A stretch of DNA of 64,000 nt, taken from assembly GCF_029051685.1 (NCBI RefSeq), contig NZ_JAACFT010000033.1, positions 34,685-98,684 of the forward strand, given 5' to 3'. Below, in pieces: positions 33,269-42,587 of this stretch. The notes under the pieces were generated by a model. That model was given only the letters and a program-made list of their open reading frames with translations, was not told the DNA's origin and did no database searches. Source of the DNA: Bradyrhizobium sp. CSA207 (GTDB lineage Bacteria > Pseudomonadota > Alphaproteobacteria > Rhizobiales > Xanthobacteraceae). A program made the translations under genes and the position numbers. Position 1 is the stretch's first letter. The number at the start of each line of letters is the position of its first letter.

Positions 33269-33880
33269 TCATTCCACCCGGTCGCCTCGATCGATCGTTC
33301 CGCGCGCGAGGAATTGCGGTGGCTGACGCATCTCGCGCGATCCCGGCCGCTCGGCGGGGTCGCGCCCCACTCTTGCTTTCAGTTCTGCCAAATCAATGAA
33401 GACGTCCGCCTGCCGGCGCAGTTCGTCGGCGACCATGGGCGGCTGGGTGGCGAGCGTGGAGACGACCGTCACGCGGACGCCGCGGCGTTGCAGGGCTCCG
33501 ACCAGCGAGCGAAAATCCCCATCTCCCGAGAACAGCACGATCTGATGGACGTGCGCGGCGAGCTCCATCGCGCTCACGGCGAGGTCCACGTCCATGCTGC
33601 GCCTCACCTTGCGCCGACCGGTGTTGGCGTCGACGAACTCCTTGGCGAGCTTGGTGACGACGGTGTACCCGTTATAGTCGAGCCAATCGATCAGCGGACG
33701 GATTGACGAATATTCCTGATCCTCGATGACAGTCGTGTAGTAGAAGGCTCGCAGCAGCGCGCCTCGGCCGTGAAATTCGTTGAGCAGGCGCCTGTAATCG
33801 ACATCGAAACCGAGTGCCTTTGACGTGGCATAGAGATTGGCGCCATCGATGAAAAGTGCGATCTTCTCAAAGGAAGACAT
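33269..33880 (-). CDS. NYN-domain (LabA/DUF88) putative ribonuclease
   Basis: A 203-residue protein with a PIN-like NYN fold. Acidic residues expected to bind metal are seen in IALFIDGANLYA near the N-terminus, MDVDLAVSAMELAAHV in the middle, and IVLFSGDGDFRSLVGALQRR. Proteins of this family are proposed RNases; targets are unknown here. The start is the ATG at 33880 with GGAGA about ten bases upstream. A charged, Pro/Arg-rich tail of about 30 residues follows the fold. It is convergent with pcaG and not obviously linked to it. Confidence 0.88.
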   Translation of the reverse strand: MSSFEKIALFIDGANLYATSKALGFDVDYRRLLNEFHGRGALLRAFYYTTVIEDQEYSSIRPLIDWLDYNGYTVVTKLAKEFVDANTGRRKVRRSMDVDLAVSAMELAAHVHQIVLFSGDGDFRSLVGALQRRGVRVTVVSTLATQPPMVADELRRQADVFIDLAELKARVGRDPAERPGSREMRQPPQFLARGTIDRGDRVE

Positions 33881-34167
33881 GATGCACAAATCTCCAGTTC
33901 CGCGTGCGAGCCGGCAGGTTCGGCCCCTGAGGCTCAGTGTGTCGGCCGAAATCCACTAAGGTCGCCGGTGTGCTTTCCTAGAAAAAAACGGCGCAGACGA
34001 CCGGACAGGGGTGGCCGTCATGCGCCAGGTAAGGGAGGTTGATGCCACCGGCGCCAGGGCGCCCGATACAGCCACGCTAAGCCGGCCGCATTCCATGCTC
34101 AATTGTACGGAAGTAAACGGCGCGTATCCCAAGGGTTCGTCGTTTTATACCAAGGTAGATGGAGTCG

Positions 34168-35034
34168 CTACTCGCCGCCATGGAGCTGCGCGCGAAAGGC
34201 GCGCGGCGACAGGCCGGTGGCGGCGGCGTAGACCCGGCTGAAATAGGCGGGGTCCTCGAAGCCGAGCGCATAGGCGATCGTCGACACCGGCAGGTTGGTG
34301 TAGACGAGGTTGCGCCGCGCCTCGCGGATCAGCCGGTTGAGGATCAGATGCGAGGCGGTGTCGCCGGTTGCCGTCCGCGTCAGCCGGTTCAGATGGGTGG
34401 GCGTGATCGAGAGTGCTTTGGCATAGTCCGCAACGCTCCAGCGCTGCAGATGATGCATCTCGAGCAGAGCCTCGAAGCGCCGGAACAGGCCGGATTCGGC
34501 CGTGCCATTGCCGCTACTCTCGCTGGCGAGTGCGCGCGCCACCAGCCCGATCATGGCGGCCGAGAGCGCCCGCAACAGGTGCGCACGGCCGAAATTGCAT
34601 GCGGCGTGCTCGGCAAAGATCTGCTTCATGGTGGCGCGCACCTGCGGCGTGCCGCGCACCACCGCCGATCGCGACAATGCCCCGCGCAGGCCTTCGGCGG
34701 CGAGCAGCGCCTCATCCAGAATTTCCGCGGCGATGGTCAGCACCCAGCCTTGCGTGCCGGGGACGAAGCGGAAGCCGTGGACGTGGCCGACCGGCACATT
34801 GACGATCTGCATCGGCCTCAGCGGCATCACGCGGCCGTCGAGCGTCGCCTCGCCGCCACCGCGCTCGATCAGCAGCACCTGGTGCAACCGCGCGTGGCGG
34901 TGCACGGCCAGGGTCCAGTCGTGCAGCACCGAGCGGGACGCGATGGTCTCGCAATGGACCACATCGGGCAAATCGCCGGACTCGCCGAAGAGGTTGTAGA
35001 CCCGGATCGCCGGGGCTGGCGCTGTGGTTCTCAT
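34168..35034 (-). CDS. pobR: AraC-family regulator, PobR-type
   Basis: A 288-residue activator. The N-terminal cupin-like half contains HRHARLHQVLLIERGGGEA, and the C-terminal 100 residues hold two helix-turn-helix units, WSVADYAKALSITPTHLNRL and PVSTIAYALGFEDPAYFSRV. It is divergent from pobA with 86 bases between starts, so it almost certainly activates pobA in response to 4-hydroxybenzoate, as AraC-type PobR proteins do. The start MRTTAPAP at 35034 is chosen because upstream residues would be unusual for the family. Confidence 0.88.
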   Translation of the reverse strand: MRTTAPAPAIRVYNLFGESGDLPDVVHCETIASRSVLHDWTLAVHRHARLHQVLLIERGGGEATLDGRVMPLRPMQIVNVPVGHVHGFRFVPGTQGWVLTIAAEILDEALLAAEGLRGALSRSAVVRGTPQVRATMKQIFAEHAACNFGRAHLLRALSAAMIGLVARALASESSGNGTAESGLFRRFEALLEMHHLQRWSVADYAKALSITPTHLNRLTRTATGDTASHLILNRLIREARRNLVYTNLPVSTIAYALGFEDPAYFSRVYAAATGLSPRAFRAQLHGGE

Positions 35035-35120
35035 GTTCGAATTGTACAAGACAAAGGCCGATCCCTCCATCGGGGTGCAGCGAAAAATCTGAAAAATAGT
35101 GCCAACGGGAGGACGCAAAA

Positions 35121-36293
35121 ATGAAAGTTCAGGTCTGCATCATCGGCGGCGGGCCGTCCGGGCTGCTGTTGTCCCAGCTGCTGCATCTCAAAGGCATCGA
35201 CACGGTCGTGCTGGAGAAATACAGCCGCGACCATGTGCTGGCGCGCATCCGCGCCGGCGTGCTCGAGCACGGCTTTGCCAAGCTAATGCGCGAGGCGCAA
35301 TGCGGCGAGCGGATGGACCGCGAAGGCGAGATCCACAAGGGCTTCGAGATCGCTCATGACGGGGTGCTCTCCCAGATCGATCTCTACAAGCATTCCGGCG
35401 GCAATTCGGTGCTGGTCTACGGCCAGACCGAGCTGACGCGCGACCTCTACGAGGCGCGCGACCGCCACGGCGGCAAGGTCGTGCACAACGCCGAGAGCGT
35501 CACGCCGCACGACCTGACCTCGGAGCGGCCTTACGTGACCTACCGCTCGAACGGGGAAACCATCCGGGTCGATTGCGACTACGTCGTCGGCGCCGACGGC
35601 TTTCACGGCGTCAGCCGCAAGTCGATCCCGAAGGACGTGCTGCGCGAATATGAAAAGATTTATCCATTCGGCTGGCTCGGCGTGCTGTCGCGCACCAAGC
35701 CGGTGTCGCCGGAGCTGATCTATGCGAAGCACCAGCGCGGCTTTGCGTTGTGCTCGTTGCGGTCCCAGGTGCTTAGCCGCTACTACATCCAGGTGCCGCT
35801 GACCGACAAGCTGGAGGATTGGCCGGATGAGGCGTTCTGGGCCGAGCTGAAGCGCCGATTGCCGGACGAGGTTGCTGCGCGGCTGATCACTGGCTCCTCG
35901 ATCGAGAAGAGCATCGCGCCCCTGCGCAGCTTTGTCGCCGAGCCGATGAGCTACGGCCGCCTGTTCCTCGCCGGCGATGCCGCCCACATCGTCCCGCCGA
36001 CCGGCGCGCGCGGGCTCAACAGCGCGGCTTCCGACATCTACTATCTCTATCACGCCATGCTCGCGCATTATCAGGGCGGCGACGATTCCGGGCTCAAGGG
36101 CTATTCGGCCAAGGCACTCGCGCGGATCTGGAAGGCGCAGCGTTTCTCCTGGTGGATGACGATGCTGCTGCATCGCTTCTCCGACCGGCCCGACTATGAG
36201 GATCGGCTCCAGCAGACGGAGCTCGAGTATCTGTTTTCGTCGGAGACAGCGCAGCGATTGTTGGCGGAGAATTATGTCGGGCTGCCGTTTTAG
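35121..36293 (+). CDS. pobA: 4-hydroxybenzoate 3-monooxygenase
   Basis: A 390-residue FAD enzyme that hydroxylates 4-hydroxybenzoate to protocatechuate with NADPH and O2. Motifs: CIIGGGPSGLLLSQLL at residues 5-20, the NADPH/FAD fingerprint DYVVGADGFHGVSR, and LAGDAAHIVPPTGARGLNSA. GGGAGG lies a few bases before the ATG. Its product is the substrate of pcaHG at 31831-33244. Length matches the family closely (about 390-394). Confidence 0.95.
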   Translation: MKVQVCIIGGGPSGLLLSQLLHLKGIDTVVLEKYSRDHVLARIRAGVLEHGFAKLMREAQCGERMDREGEIHKGFEIAHDGVLSQIDLYKHSGGNSVLVYGQTELTRDLYEARDRHGGKVVHNAESVTPHDLTSERPYVTYRSNGETIRVDCDYVVGADGFHGVSRKSIPKDVLREYEKIYPFGWLGVLSRTKPVSPELIYAKHQRGFALCSLRSQVLSRYYIQVPLTDKLEDWPDEAFWAELKRRLPDEVAARLITGSSIEKSIAPLRSFVAEPMSYGRLFLAGDAAHIVPPTGARGLNSAASDIYYLYHAMLAHYQGGDDSGLKGYSAKALARIWKAQRFSWWMTMLLHRFSDRPDYEDRLQQTELEYLFSSETAQRLLAENYVGLPF

Positions 36294-36328
36294 GGAGGCC
36301 GGATGTTGCCCCAAGCGCTGGCGGGTTC

Positions 36329-36486
36329 CCTTCTCCCCTTGTGGGAGAAGGTGGCGCGAAGCGCCGGATGAGGGGTTCTATCCGCACATGGAGTGCGAGA
36401 GCGTAAGAGATTCACGCGCGGAGAGAGACCCCTCACCCGTCTCGCCGCTACGCGGCGAGCCACCCTCTCCCACAAGGGGCGAGGGT
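36329..36486. repeat. Rhizobial long hairpin repeat, copy 2
   Basis: Same family as 6251-6400: it begins CTTCTCCCCTTGTGGGAGA, shares GGTGGCGCGAAGCGCCGGAT with copy 1, and ends CTCTCCCACAAGGGGCGAG. The middle differs. It lies between convergent pobA and the cyclase gene and may act as a two-way terminator. Confidence 0.87.
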
Positions 36487-36510
36487 GCACCGGTGTCTGG
36501 GGCGGCGCCG

Positions 36511-38661
36511 TTACTTCCCTTCCAGCGTATTGACCGGTGCCCACTCTGGTGGCGGTGGATTCGCAGCGAGGGATCTTGCGCGCTTCGCGAATAGCGTCGA
36601 TGCCGGATCGATCGTTGCCGTTTGCTCGAATGCATCAACCGCCTTCGCAAACTCCCGCGCGCGCCAGCAGGCCAGTCCTTCCGCATACGCCGCCGCCACC
36701 TTCTTCTGCCCGGCGCTCTCCGCGTCCTTCTCCGCCAGCGGCTCGAAAACCTTGATCGCCTCGCCGCGTCCCAGCACTCTGATCGCGTCGAGCTCGCGCC
36801 AGGCGAAGGTATCGCCGGTCTGCGCGACCGTCGCCTCCGAGGCCATGATCGCGGTGCCGTAATATTTGTTGGCGCCTTCGAGCCGGGAGGCGACGTTCAC
36901 GGTGTCGCTCATCACGGTGTAATTGAATCGGCGCTTTGAGCCGATATTGCCGACCACGGCTGCGCCGCTGTTGAGCCCGATGCGATGCGACAAGCCGCGG
37001 CCGGCGAAGGCAGCGTTGCTCGCGTTGAGCTCGGCCAGTTTCTCGTGGCACTTCAGTGCCGCGCGCACTGCGTTGCGCGCGTGCGCGGGATCGTCGGCGG
37101 GGGCGCCGAACATGGCGACGATGGAATCGCCGATATACTTGTCGACGTAGCCGCCGTGACTTTCGATGATGTCGGTCATGGCGGAGAGATATTCGTTCAT
37201 CAGCGTCACCAGCTCACCCGGCGTCATCGCCTCGGCGATGGAGGAGAAGCCGCTGAGGTCGGAGAAGAACATGGTGACGTTGCGCATCTCGCCGCCGAGC
37301 GCCGGCATCTTGCCGGATGCAACCATGGTGTCGATGACCTCGGGGGCGAGATAGAACGCAAAACTCTTGCGCAGGAAGCGCTCCTCGCGGTCGGCGACGA
37401 CGAAGCGGTAGCCGATCATCATTGCGAGCGCAGCAAGACCTGCGAGCGCAGGCTCGGTCAGCGGCAGAGCCAATGCATGAACGAACGTAACCACGGTGAC
37501 GGCGACGTAAACGGCGGTGAGGGCGAGCCATGCAATCAGCGCGCCGCCCGGTGCGAGCGTGCAGGCCGCGCAGGCAACGATTGCGGCGAACACGATGGTC
37601 AGAATGGTCCGCAGCGGAAAGCCGAGCTCCGTCGCGGCATCGCGCTCCATCAGATTTCGCACGACCGTCGCATGCACGAACACGCCAGAGATGTCGCTGC
37701 GGGCCTTCTGCGCGGTGTCCGCCGGGGCGGGCAGGGCGCATCGCGCTGCCGGTGTTCCGTCATATCCACCGGACAGGCGCATCGAGGTGAGCTTGCGGTC
37801 CTCGAAATTGAGGACGGTGCCGAGCAGCACGACCTTGCCGTCGAAGGCGCGTCGAAAAAAATCGCGGTCGCCCTTCTCGACGCAGGCGCGCAGGTCGGCG
37901 AAGGAATATGTCGGAATGTCGCGGCCCATTCCTCGAAAATTGAGCGTCAGCGTGTTGGCCACGGCGCTCGGGATGGAATAGCCGGACAAGTCCGTCACGC
38001 CGGACGGTCCGATTTCTGGTTTTGCACCGAGCGCGCGGGACGCCAGCTCGACGGCCATGGCGGGGACCGGCCTGTCCTGGATGGAAAAGCTCAGGGGCAT
38101 CCGCCGGATCACGTGGTCGGTGTCGGTATGGACATTGAGCGCCCGGATATTGTTGCGCACCGCCAGTTGCTGTGCGCGATAAGGCACTTCCGGATGATCG
38201 TTGCTCAGGATATCGCCGAGCACGAGCTTGCCGCTGTCGGAGGCTTGCCGCAGAGCGATCAGATAGTCGCGGTCGAATCCCTTCATGCGGGCGCCGAGCG
38301 GCGCCTCGCCAAAGGGAATCTCCGACTGCTCGATCGAGCTCGGAAAGATGATGTCGAAGCCGATTACCTTGGCGCCGCCCTCGGTGATGCCCCCGAGCAC
38401 CCGGCCGATCTCGCGTGTCCAGGTCAGCGTCGGCGACCCCTTGAACGGCGGCGTGTCGTAGGTCTCCGCGTCGATCGCGACGACGACGACCGGCGAGGTG
38501 GTGGGATCGCGGCGGTCGCCGATGAGCTTGCCGCGCATCGCCGTGAGGATGTCGAGCGAGAGCCCTTGCAGCGTCTGAAGCGGCGGAGACGTGAAGATGG
38601 CGCCCGCAAGGAGCGCAATCAGGACCGCCGCTATGATGTCGCCTCTGCCAATCCGCCGCAT
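36511..38661 (-). CDS. Adenylate/guanylate cyclase with N-terminal CHASE2 sensor
   Basis: A 716-residue class III cyclase. After a first helix (about residues 9-27) an extracytoplasmic CHASE2 domain runs to about residue 340, then three close membrane helices (about 340-420), then the catalytic domain starting MFFSDLSGFSSIAEAM and including HGGYVDKYIGDSIVAMFGAP, which holds the metal-binding aspartates. The C-terminal 80 residues are TPR-like (RAREFAKAVDAFEQT). It should make cAMP in response to a periplasmic signal. Its start is 18 bases after the stop of the FecR-like gene, so the two form an operon. Confidence 0.92.
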   Translation of the reverse strand: MRRIGRGDIIAAVLIALLAGAIFTSPPLQTLQGLSLDILTAMRGKLIGDRRDPTTSPVVVVAIDAETYDTPPFKGSPTLTWTREIGRVLGGITEGGAKVIGFDIIFPSSIEQSEIPFGEAPLGARMKGFDRDYLIALRQASDSGKLVLGDILSNDHPEVPYRAQQLAVRNNIRALNVHTDTDHVIRRMPLSFSIQDRPVPAMAVELASRALGAKPEIGPSGVTDLSGYSIPSAVANTLTLNFRGMGRDIPTYSFADLRACVEKGDRDFFRRAFDGKVVLLGTVLNFEDRKLTSMRLSGGYDGTPAARCALPAPADTAQKARSDISGVFVHATVVRNLMERDAATELGFPLRTILTIVFAAIVACAACTLAPGGALIAWLALTAVYVAVTVVTFVHALALPLTEPALAGLAALAMMIGYRFVVADREERFLRKSFAFYLAPEVIDTMVASGKMPALGGEMRNVTMFFSDLSGFSSIAEAMTPGELVTLMNEYLSAMTDIIESHGGYVDKYIGDSIVAMFGAPADDPAHARNAVRAALKCHEKLAELNASNAAFAGRGLSHRIGLNSGAAVVGNIGSKRRFNYTVMSDTVNVASRLEGANKYYGTAIMASEATVAQTGDTFAWRELDAIRVLGRGEAIKVFEPLAEKDAESAGQKKVAAAYAEGLACWRAREFAKAVDAFEQTATIDPASTLFAKRARSLAANPPPPEWAPVNTLEGK

Positions 38662-38679
38662 CGCGTCGACGCGGGTCGC

Positions 38680-39351
38680 CTATTCGAGCCGCAGCAGACG
38701 GCCGACGATCGGCGTCGGCGAGGAGGTGGCGCTGGCATCGACCTGGAAGGCATAGCGCTTGCCGCCGAGGGTTGCGAGATAGCTGCCGCCCGGGGTCAGT
38801 GACTTGCCGGCTTTGGCAAAGTCATAGAACTTGCCGCGGACCATGATGTCGCTCTTGAGCGGCACGTTGATTGTGGGTTCCTTGCCGTCGGTGCGTTCGA
38901 TGACCAGCGTGCTGCCGCTCTTGGCCTGGACCAGCGGCGCGACGCCGTAGATCGTCGGCAGCTTCGGCGGAACGGCGCCCTTGGTGTCGGACCGTACGGT
39001 CCGGAACGTGGTTGCGGCGCTCTGGTTGGCCTCGCGCTCGGAGAGCTGCGCCGCGTTGGTATCGCAGGGCACCTTGACGCGCTGGACGTTGCCGAGTTGC
39101 ACGGTGCTCTGCTCAGCGCCGACGAGGACGACGCCTTCACTGATCGTCTCGCGCAGGCAGGATTTCAGATAGCCGAGCGTGATGCTCGCCTTCGGTCCGA
39201 GCTTGATGATCTTGCCAAGAGCCACATAATCCATGAACTCGACGCCGTCGACCTTGCCCTGCACCTCTTCGACGATCGCGGCCGGAGTCTCCGCCAAAGC
39301 GGGAGCCGCAAGACAGAACGCGCTGACAAAGGCGCCGATCAGGCTTTTCAT
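38680..39351 (-). CDS. FecR-like periplasmic protein, upstream partner of the CHASE2 cyclase
   Basis: A 223-residue secreted protein. MKSLIGAFVSAFCLAAPALA is a clear signal peptide; alternative starts lie 12 and 24 bases upstream. The first part of the mature chain (AAIVEEVQGKVDGVEFMDYV... GKIIKLGPKASITLGYL) has the GxV...L..G..I..G......L pattern of FecR beta-helix domains. The remainder is a beta-rich region without clear homology. It lies directly ahead of the cyclase gene; FecR-type proteins paired with CHASE2 cyclases are likely periplasmic signal partners, which is inference. Confidence 0.75.
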   Translation of the reverse strand: MKSLIGAFVSAFCLAAPALAETPAAIVEEVQGKVDGVEFMDYVALGKIIKLGPKASITLGYLKSCLRETISEGVVLVGAEQSTVQLGNVQRVKVPCDTNAAQLSEREANQSAATTFRTVRSDTKGAVPPKLPTIYGVAPLVQAKSGSTLVIERTDGKEPTINVPLKSDIMVRGKFYDFAKAGKSLTPGGSYLATLGGKRYAFQVDASATSSPTPIVGRLLRLE

Positions 39352-39738
39352 GGGTATTCTCATCCAATTCGACATGCTTTGCCGGTCCCCGTCCTGGCTC
39401 AATGCTTAGCAGCGAAGCGCCCAGGCAAGTGTGACCGGAATCACTCTTTGTATTGGTGCACTCTATCAGGAACAGGTTCAAATCCGTGATGGCAGAAAGC
39501 GGAGCCGTTGCAAACGTCGCAATCGCGGCAATGCGTGCGGCGACCGGGATCGCGGCCGTCTTGAGGCCGAGACGACGGCGCTTACGATATCTCGGCCGGT
39601 AGTCGTCTGACGGAGAGGCTGCAATTTTAAGGCTTGATTTGTTGGGACGTTAACCGTCGCGGAATGCTCACTGCATCGGTCATTGTCGCGCGCCAGAGTT
39701 CGTCGCAAATACGGGTGAATTTGCGATGGATGTTTTTC
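39352..39738. other. Divergent control region between the FecR-like and GrlR-like genes
   Basis: A 387-base stretch with no convincing gene. It must contain promoters for the minus-strand FecR/cyclase operon and for the plus-strand gene at 39739. I can point to no firm promoter pair or operator. Confidence 0.4.
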
Positions 39739-40197
39739 ATGTTGAGAGACGGCAAATACGCTGTATGGTTCAGGACCCCGCGTGGCCAGGGCACCGGTAT
39801 CGTGCATCTGACCGAGGGCCGGATTTCGGGTGGCGATAGCTTCTTCATCTATGGCGGCTCCTATCGCGTCGATGAGCTGCACTTTTCGGGCGTTCTGACC
39901 GTGCACCGGTATGCCGACGGCCCGCCGAGCGTGTTCGGGCCGGACGAAGTCGAGGTCAATCTCTCGGGTGCGTGCAACGGCCTGGTTGCGACCTGCTCGG
40001 GGACCGCCAAGGAAGTGCCGGACGTGAAGTTCGAGGCGACGTTGATCTACAGCCAGGAAGATCAGCCCGCCGCCGACGCCAGAGGCGCCGTCGTGAGGCT
40101 CAATGCCGACAAGCTGCCCAAGGGCCTCGACAGCCGTTCGAGAGCGCGCCACCCGGTTGTGCCGGCATCGCCGGGGTCGGAGCGGAATCGACCGTAG
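39739..40197 (+). CDS. GrlR-like regulatory-fold protein
   Basis: A 152-residue protein starting MLRDGKYAVWFRTPRGQGTG, followed by IVHLTEGRISGGDSFFIYGG. This is the opening of a family annotated after GrlR, the repressor of the E. coli LEE type III secretion regulon, which is a small beta-barrel. The fold is widespread in rhizobia without the LEE system, so the name does not imply that role. The last 40 residues are charged and Pro-rich. A second ATG at 39730 is possible. No type III secretion gene is in the window. Confidence 0.72.
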   Translation: MLRDGKYAVWFRTPRGQGTGIVHLTEGRISGGDSFFIYGGSYRVDELHFSGVLTVHRYADGPPSVFGPDEVEVNLSGACNGLVATCSGTAKEVPDVKFEATLIYSQEDQPAADARGAVVRLNADKLPKGLDSRSRARHPVVPASPGSERNRP

Positions 40198-40231
40198 GCC
40201 ACTCGTCCCCCCGCTTTGACCGACCTCATCG

Positions 40232-41224
40232 TCAGGGCTGGCGGAGTGGATGCGCCTTCTGGTGCCAGGCCCAGGCGGTGCGGATCACGGTGGGCAGGTC
40301 GGAGTGATGCGGCACGAAGTTCAGCACTTTTCGCGCGGCGGAGGGATCGGCCACAAGATAGGTGGGATCGCCGGCGCGGCGCGGCTTGACGGTGTGGGGC
40401 ACCTCGCGCCCGGTCTCCTGCCTGATGGCGGTCAGGATTTCGCGGACGGAAAAGCCGGAGCCGGTGCCGAGATTGAAGCTGCCGCCGGCATGCCCCTGTT
40501 CCAGCAGTTTCAGCGCCGCGACATGCGCGGCGGCGAGATCGGTGACATGGATGTAGTCGCGGATCGCGGTGCCGTCGGGCGTGTCGTAATCGTCGCCGAA
40601 CACGGCAAAGTCGACGTGTCCCTGCAACGCCATCATGGCGCGCGGAATGAGATGGGTCTCGTTGTCACGCAGCTCGCCGATGCCGCCGGCCGGATCGGCG
40701 CCGCTGGCGTTGAAATAGCGCAGGCAAAACGCGCCGAAGCCGTAGGCCGCGCGGTAATCGGCGAGCATGCGCTCGATCATCCATTTCGATGCGCCGTAAG
40801 GGTTGATCGGCGCGCAGGGAAAATCCTCCGGCAGTTCCTTGGAATCGGCGTTGCCGTAGACGGCGCCGGTCGAGGAGAACACGATGCGCCTGCAGCCCGC
40901 GTTGCGCATCGCCTGCAACAGCGACAGCGTGCCCTGCACATTGTTGATGTAGTACTTCTGCGGATCGGACATGGATTCGCCGACGAGGCTCGCCGCCGCA
41001 AAATGCATCACCGCCGCGACTTTGTAATCGGCGAAGGCGCGCGCCAGCGTCGCTCCGTCGAGCAGATCGCCGGTGACCAGCGGACCGGCTACGAAGCTAC
41101 GGTGCCCGGTGGAAAGATTGTCGTAGACGACGGGTTGATAGCCGGCCGCGGCCAGCGCGCGGCAGGCATGCGAGCCAATATAGCCCGCGCCCCCTGTGAC
41201 GAGGACGGTCGGTCGGTCGGTCAT
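40232..41224 (-). CDS. galE: UDP-glucose 4-epimerase
   Basis: A 330-residue NAD-dependent epimerase converting UDP-glucose and UDP-galactose. The N-terminal VLVTGGAGYIGSHACRAL is the Rossmann motif; the catalytic Ser/Tyr/Lys set is in FSSTGAVYG and NPYGASKWMIE. The start MTDRPT is chosen because AGAGGTGAC precedes the ATG at 41224. It supplies UDP-galactose for surface polysaccharides such as those encoded from 53 kb onward, though it is not next to them. Confidence 0.95.
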   Translation of the reverse strand: MTDRPTVLVTGGAGYIGSHACRALAAAGYQPVVYDNLSTGHRSFVAGPLVTGDLLDGATLARAFADYKVAAVMHFAAASLVGESMSDPQKYYINNVQGTLSLLQAMRNAGCRRIVFSSTGAVYGNADSKELPEDFPCAPINPYGASKWMIERMLADYRAAYGFGAFCLRYFNASGADPAGGIGELRDNETHLIPRAMMALQGHVDFAVFGDDYDTPDGTAIRDYIHVTDLAAAHVAALKLLEQGHAGGSFNLGTGSGFSVREILTAIRQETGREVPHTVKPRRAGDPTYLVADPSAARKVLNFVPHHSDLPTVIRTAWAWHQKAHPLRQP

Positions 41225-41546
41225 GTCACCTCTAAAACTTTCTGATGGAGGCATCCTAGAGCAGAATCAACAATGATCCAAGCAACTGTGGTCATGAGCA
41301 AATCCGCAGCGAGCACGATTGACGCATTTGCGAGCCATTCGGCCCGCGGCACAAGCTGCCTACACGTTGGTCCGAGACTGTCGTCGCTATCGAGAAGCTA
41401 AAAGGATTCCACCGGTCGCGCGGAGGTCTGCTTGTTAGCTTTGCATTGACGCTGTTGCCGCGAAAACGACACGCAATCGCGCGCGGCAACCCTGCGTTTA
41501 CAGGTGAAATCTAGGTTCTGGCCGATAACAAGGGACGGACAGGGAC
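41225..41546. other. Gene-free stretch between galE and the 94-residue gene
   Basis: These 322 bases hold the divergent promoters of the flanking genes. No repeat, RNA or coding signal is recognised. Confidence 0.4.
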
Positions 41547-41831
41547 ATGCCTCAGATCTGGATGACATATGACGAACTTGCGACGCTCAGCGATTGCACG
41601 CCTGCAGAAGCCAGAGTGCGGGCCATCCATTTGTCGCTCGACCGTCGCAAAAGCCGCGATGGCGCAACCCGTGTGAAACTGGATTTGGCGCTGATGGCCA
41701 AATTCTTCGCATCTGTCCGCGATGCCGATTTTGATCTGGATAGCGCCATCGGGGCGCTCCAGGCCACGCATCGCCAGATGGCAGAACTGCTGACGCCGAA
41801 CGAGTTCCTCAGCCGACGCGGGTCAGCCTAA
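41547..41831 (+). CDS. 94-residue protein of unknown function
   Basis: Starts MPQIWMTYDELATLSDCTPA, with GGGACAGGGAC just before the ATG. The first 45 residues look like a small helix-turn-helix (TYDELATLSDC...EARVRAIHLSLDRRKSRDGATRV), comparable with substrate-recognition helices of excisionase-type proteins; the rest is helical. No catalytic motif is visible. I do not recognise it as a named family. It may be a small DNA-binding protein, which is inference. Confidence 0.65.
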   Translation: MPQIWMTYDELATLSDCTPAEARVRAIHLSLDRRKSRDGATRVKLDLALMAKFFASVRDADFDLDSAIGALQATHRQMAELLTPNEFLSRRGSA

Positions 41832-42004
41832 TCCGCTGCATGCAGTCGATCGAAGGGGCGGTGCGTCGCGAGCCGAGATTCCCGCGATAGTTGTCCAGAA
41901 TCAGGCAGAGATTTGCATCCGAATTGCTGGGAAGTGGTAGGCAAACATTCACATTGCTGCGAATCCGGGCGGCGAACTTCGTGGGCAGGTGGGGCCTGCT
42001 GGCT

Positions 42005-42370
42005 TCAGGCAGGGGGTCTGGGTAAGAAGGCCAAGATCGTCTGGGCGAGAAGCACACCGACGGTGCCGCCTGCCGCTTTCTGCAGCACGTCCAGGAAGCC
42101 GGGATCGCGATCGGGCGTGAGCGCCTGCAGGAGCTCCAGCCCCATTGCGACCGCCATGACAAGCGAGCAGGCCAGAGCGAGCCGTCCGGGCAGCAGGAAC
42201 GACAGAAGAAAGCCCAACAGCCCGTAGGCACTGAAGCGCTCGATCACAACGACCCAATAAGCCTCGTGATGTCCCATCAGCGCCGGCCGCCCCGCAAGCC
42301 TTGCCAACGTGGCGTAGGCGATGAGGGCGAGGCAGATTCCCGCAGCGGCAAACAGGTGATTTCGGCGCAT
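42005..42370 (-). CDS. VanZ-like membrane protein
   Basis: A 121-residue protein with four hydrophobic helices, beginning MRRNHLFAAAGICLALIAYA. The segments RFSAYGLLGFLLSFLLPG and MGLELLQALTPDRDPGFLDVLQKAAGGTVG carry the VanZ pattern (E...Q...P.R...D...N..G). VanZ in enterococci gives teicoplanin resistance; in other bacteria the family has no settled role and often sits near envelope or polysaccharide genes. Complete by length. Confidence 0.8.
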   Translation of the reverse strand: MRRNHLFAAAGICLALIAYATLARLAGRPALMGHHEAYWVVVIERFSAYGLLGFLLSFLLPGRLALACSLVMAVAMGLELLQALTPDRDPGFLDVLQKAAGGTVGVLLAQTILAFLPRPPA

Positions 42371-42587
42371 GGTCCAGCATAGTCGGTCGAGGGGCGTTTC
42401 GCTTCGAAAGACGCGAATATCGTTAAAGTGCTTGCTGCTTCTCCAGCAGGCGGCGGAGGCATCCTACGGATGGGGGCTGTCTCAGCGAATGGTTCGAAAT
42501 CGGTCAGGCGACTAACGCGCTGCCGTCGATCGAAGATGCGGCCATGCGCCAGCGGCCTCTGCCGCATTCGACACATCGCTTCCGACC

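Noticed and set aside
39739..40197. Evidence for a type III secretion locus from the GrlR-like protein
   Set aside because: The fold family is widespread in rhizobia and no secretion apparatus genes are in the window.
41832..41990. A possible short minus-strand gene with GTG start and a natural-looking peptide
   Set aside because: No RBS or motif, and it overlaps the end of the 94-residue gene; insufficient evidence.
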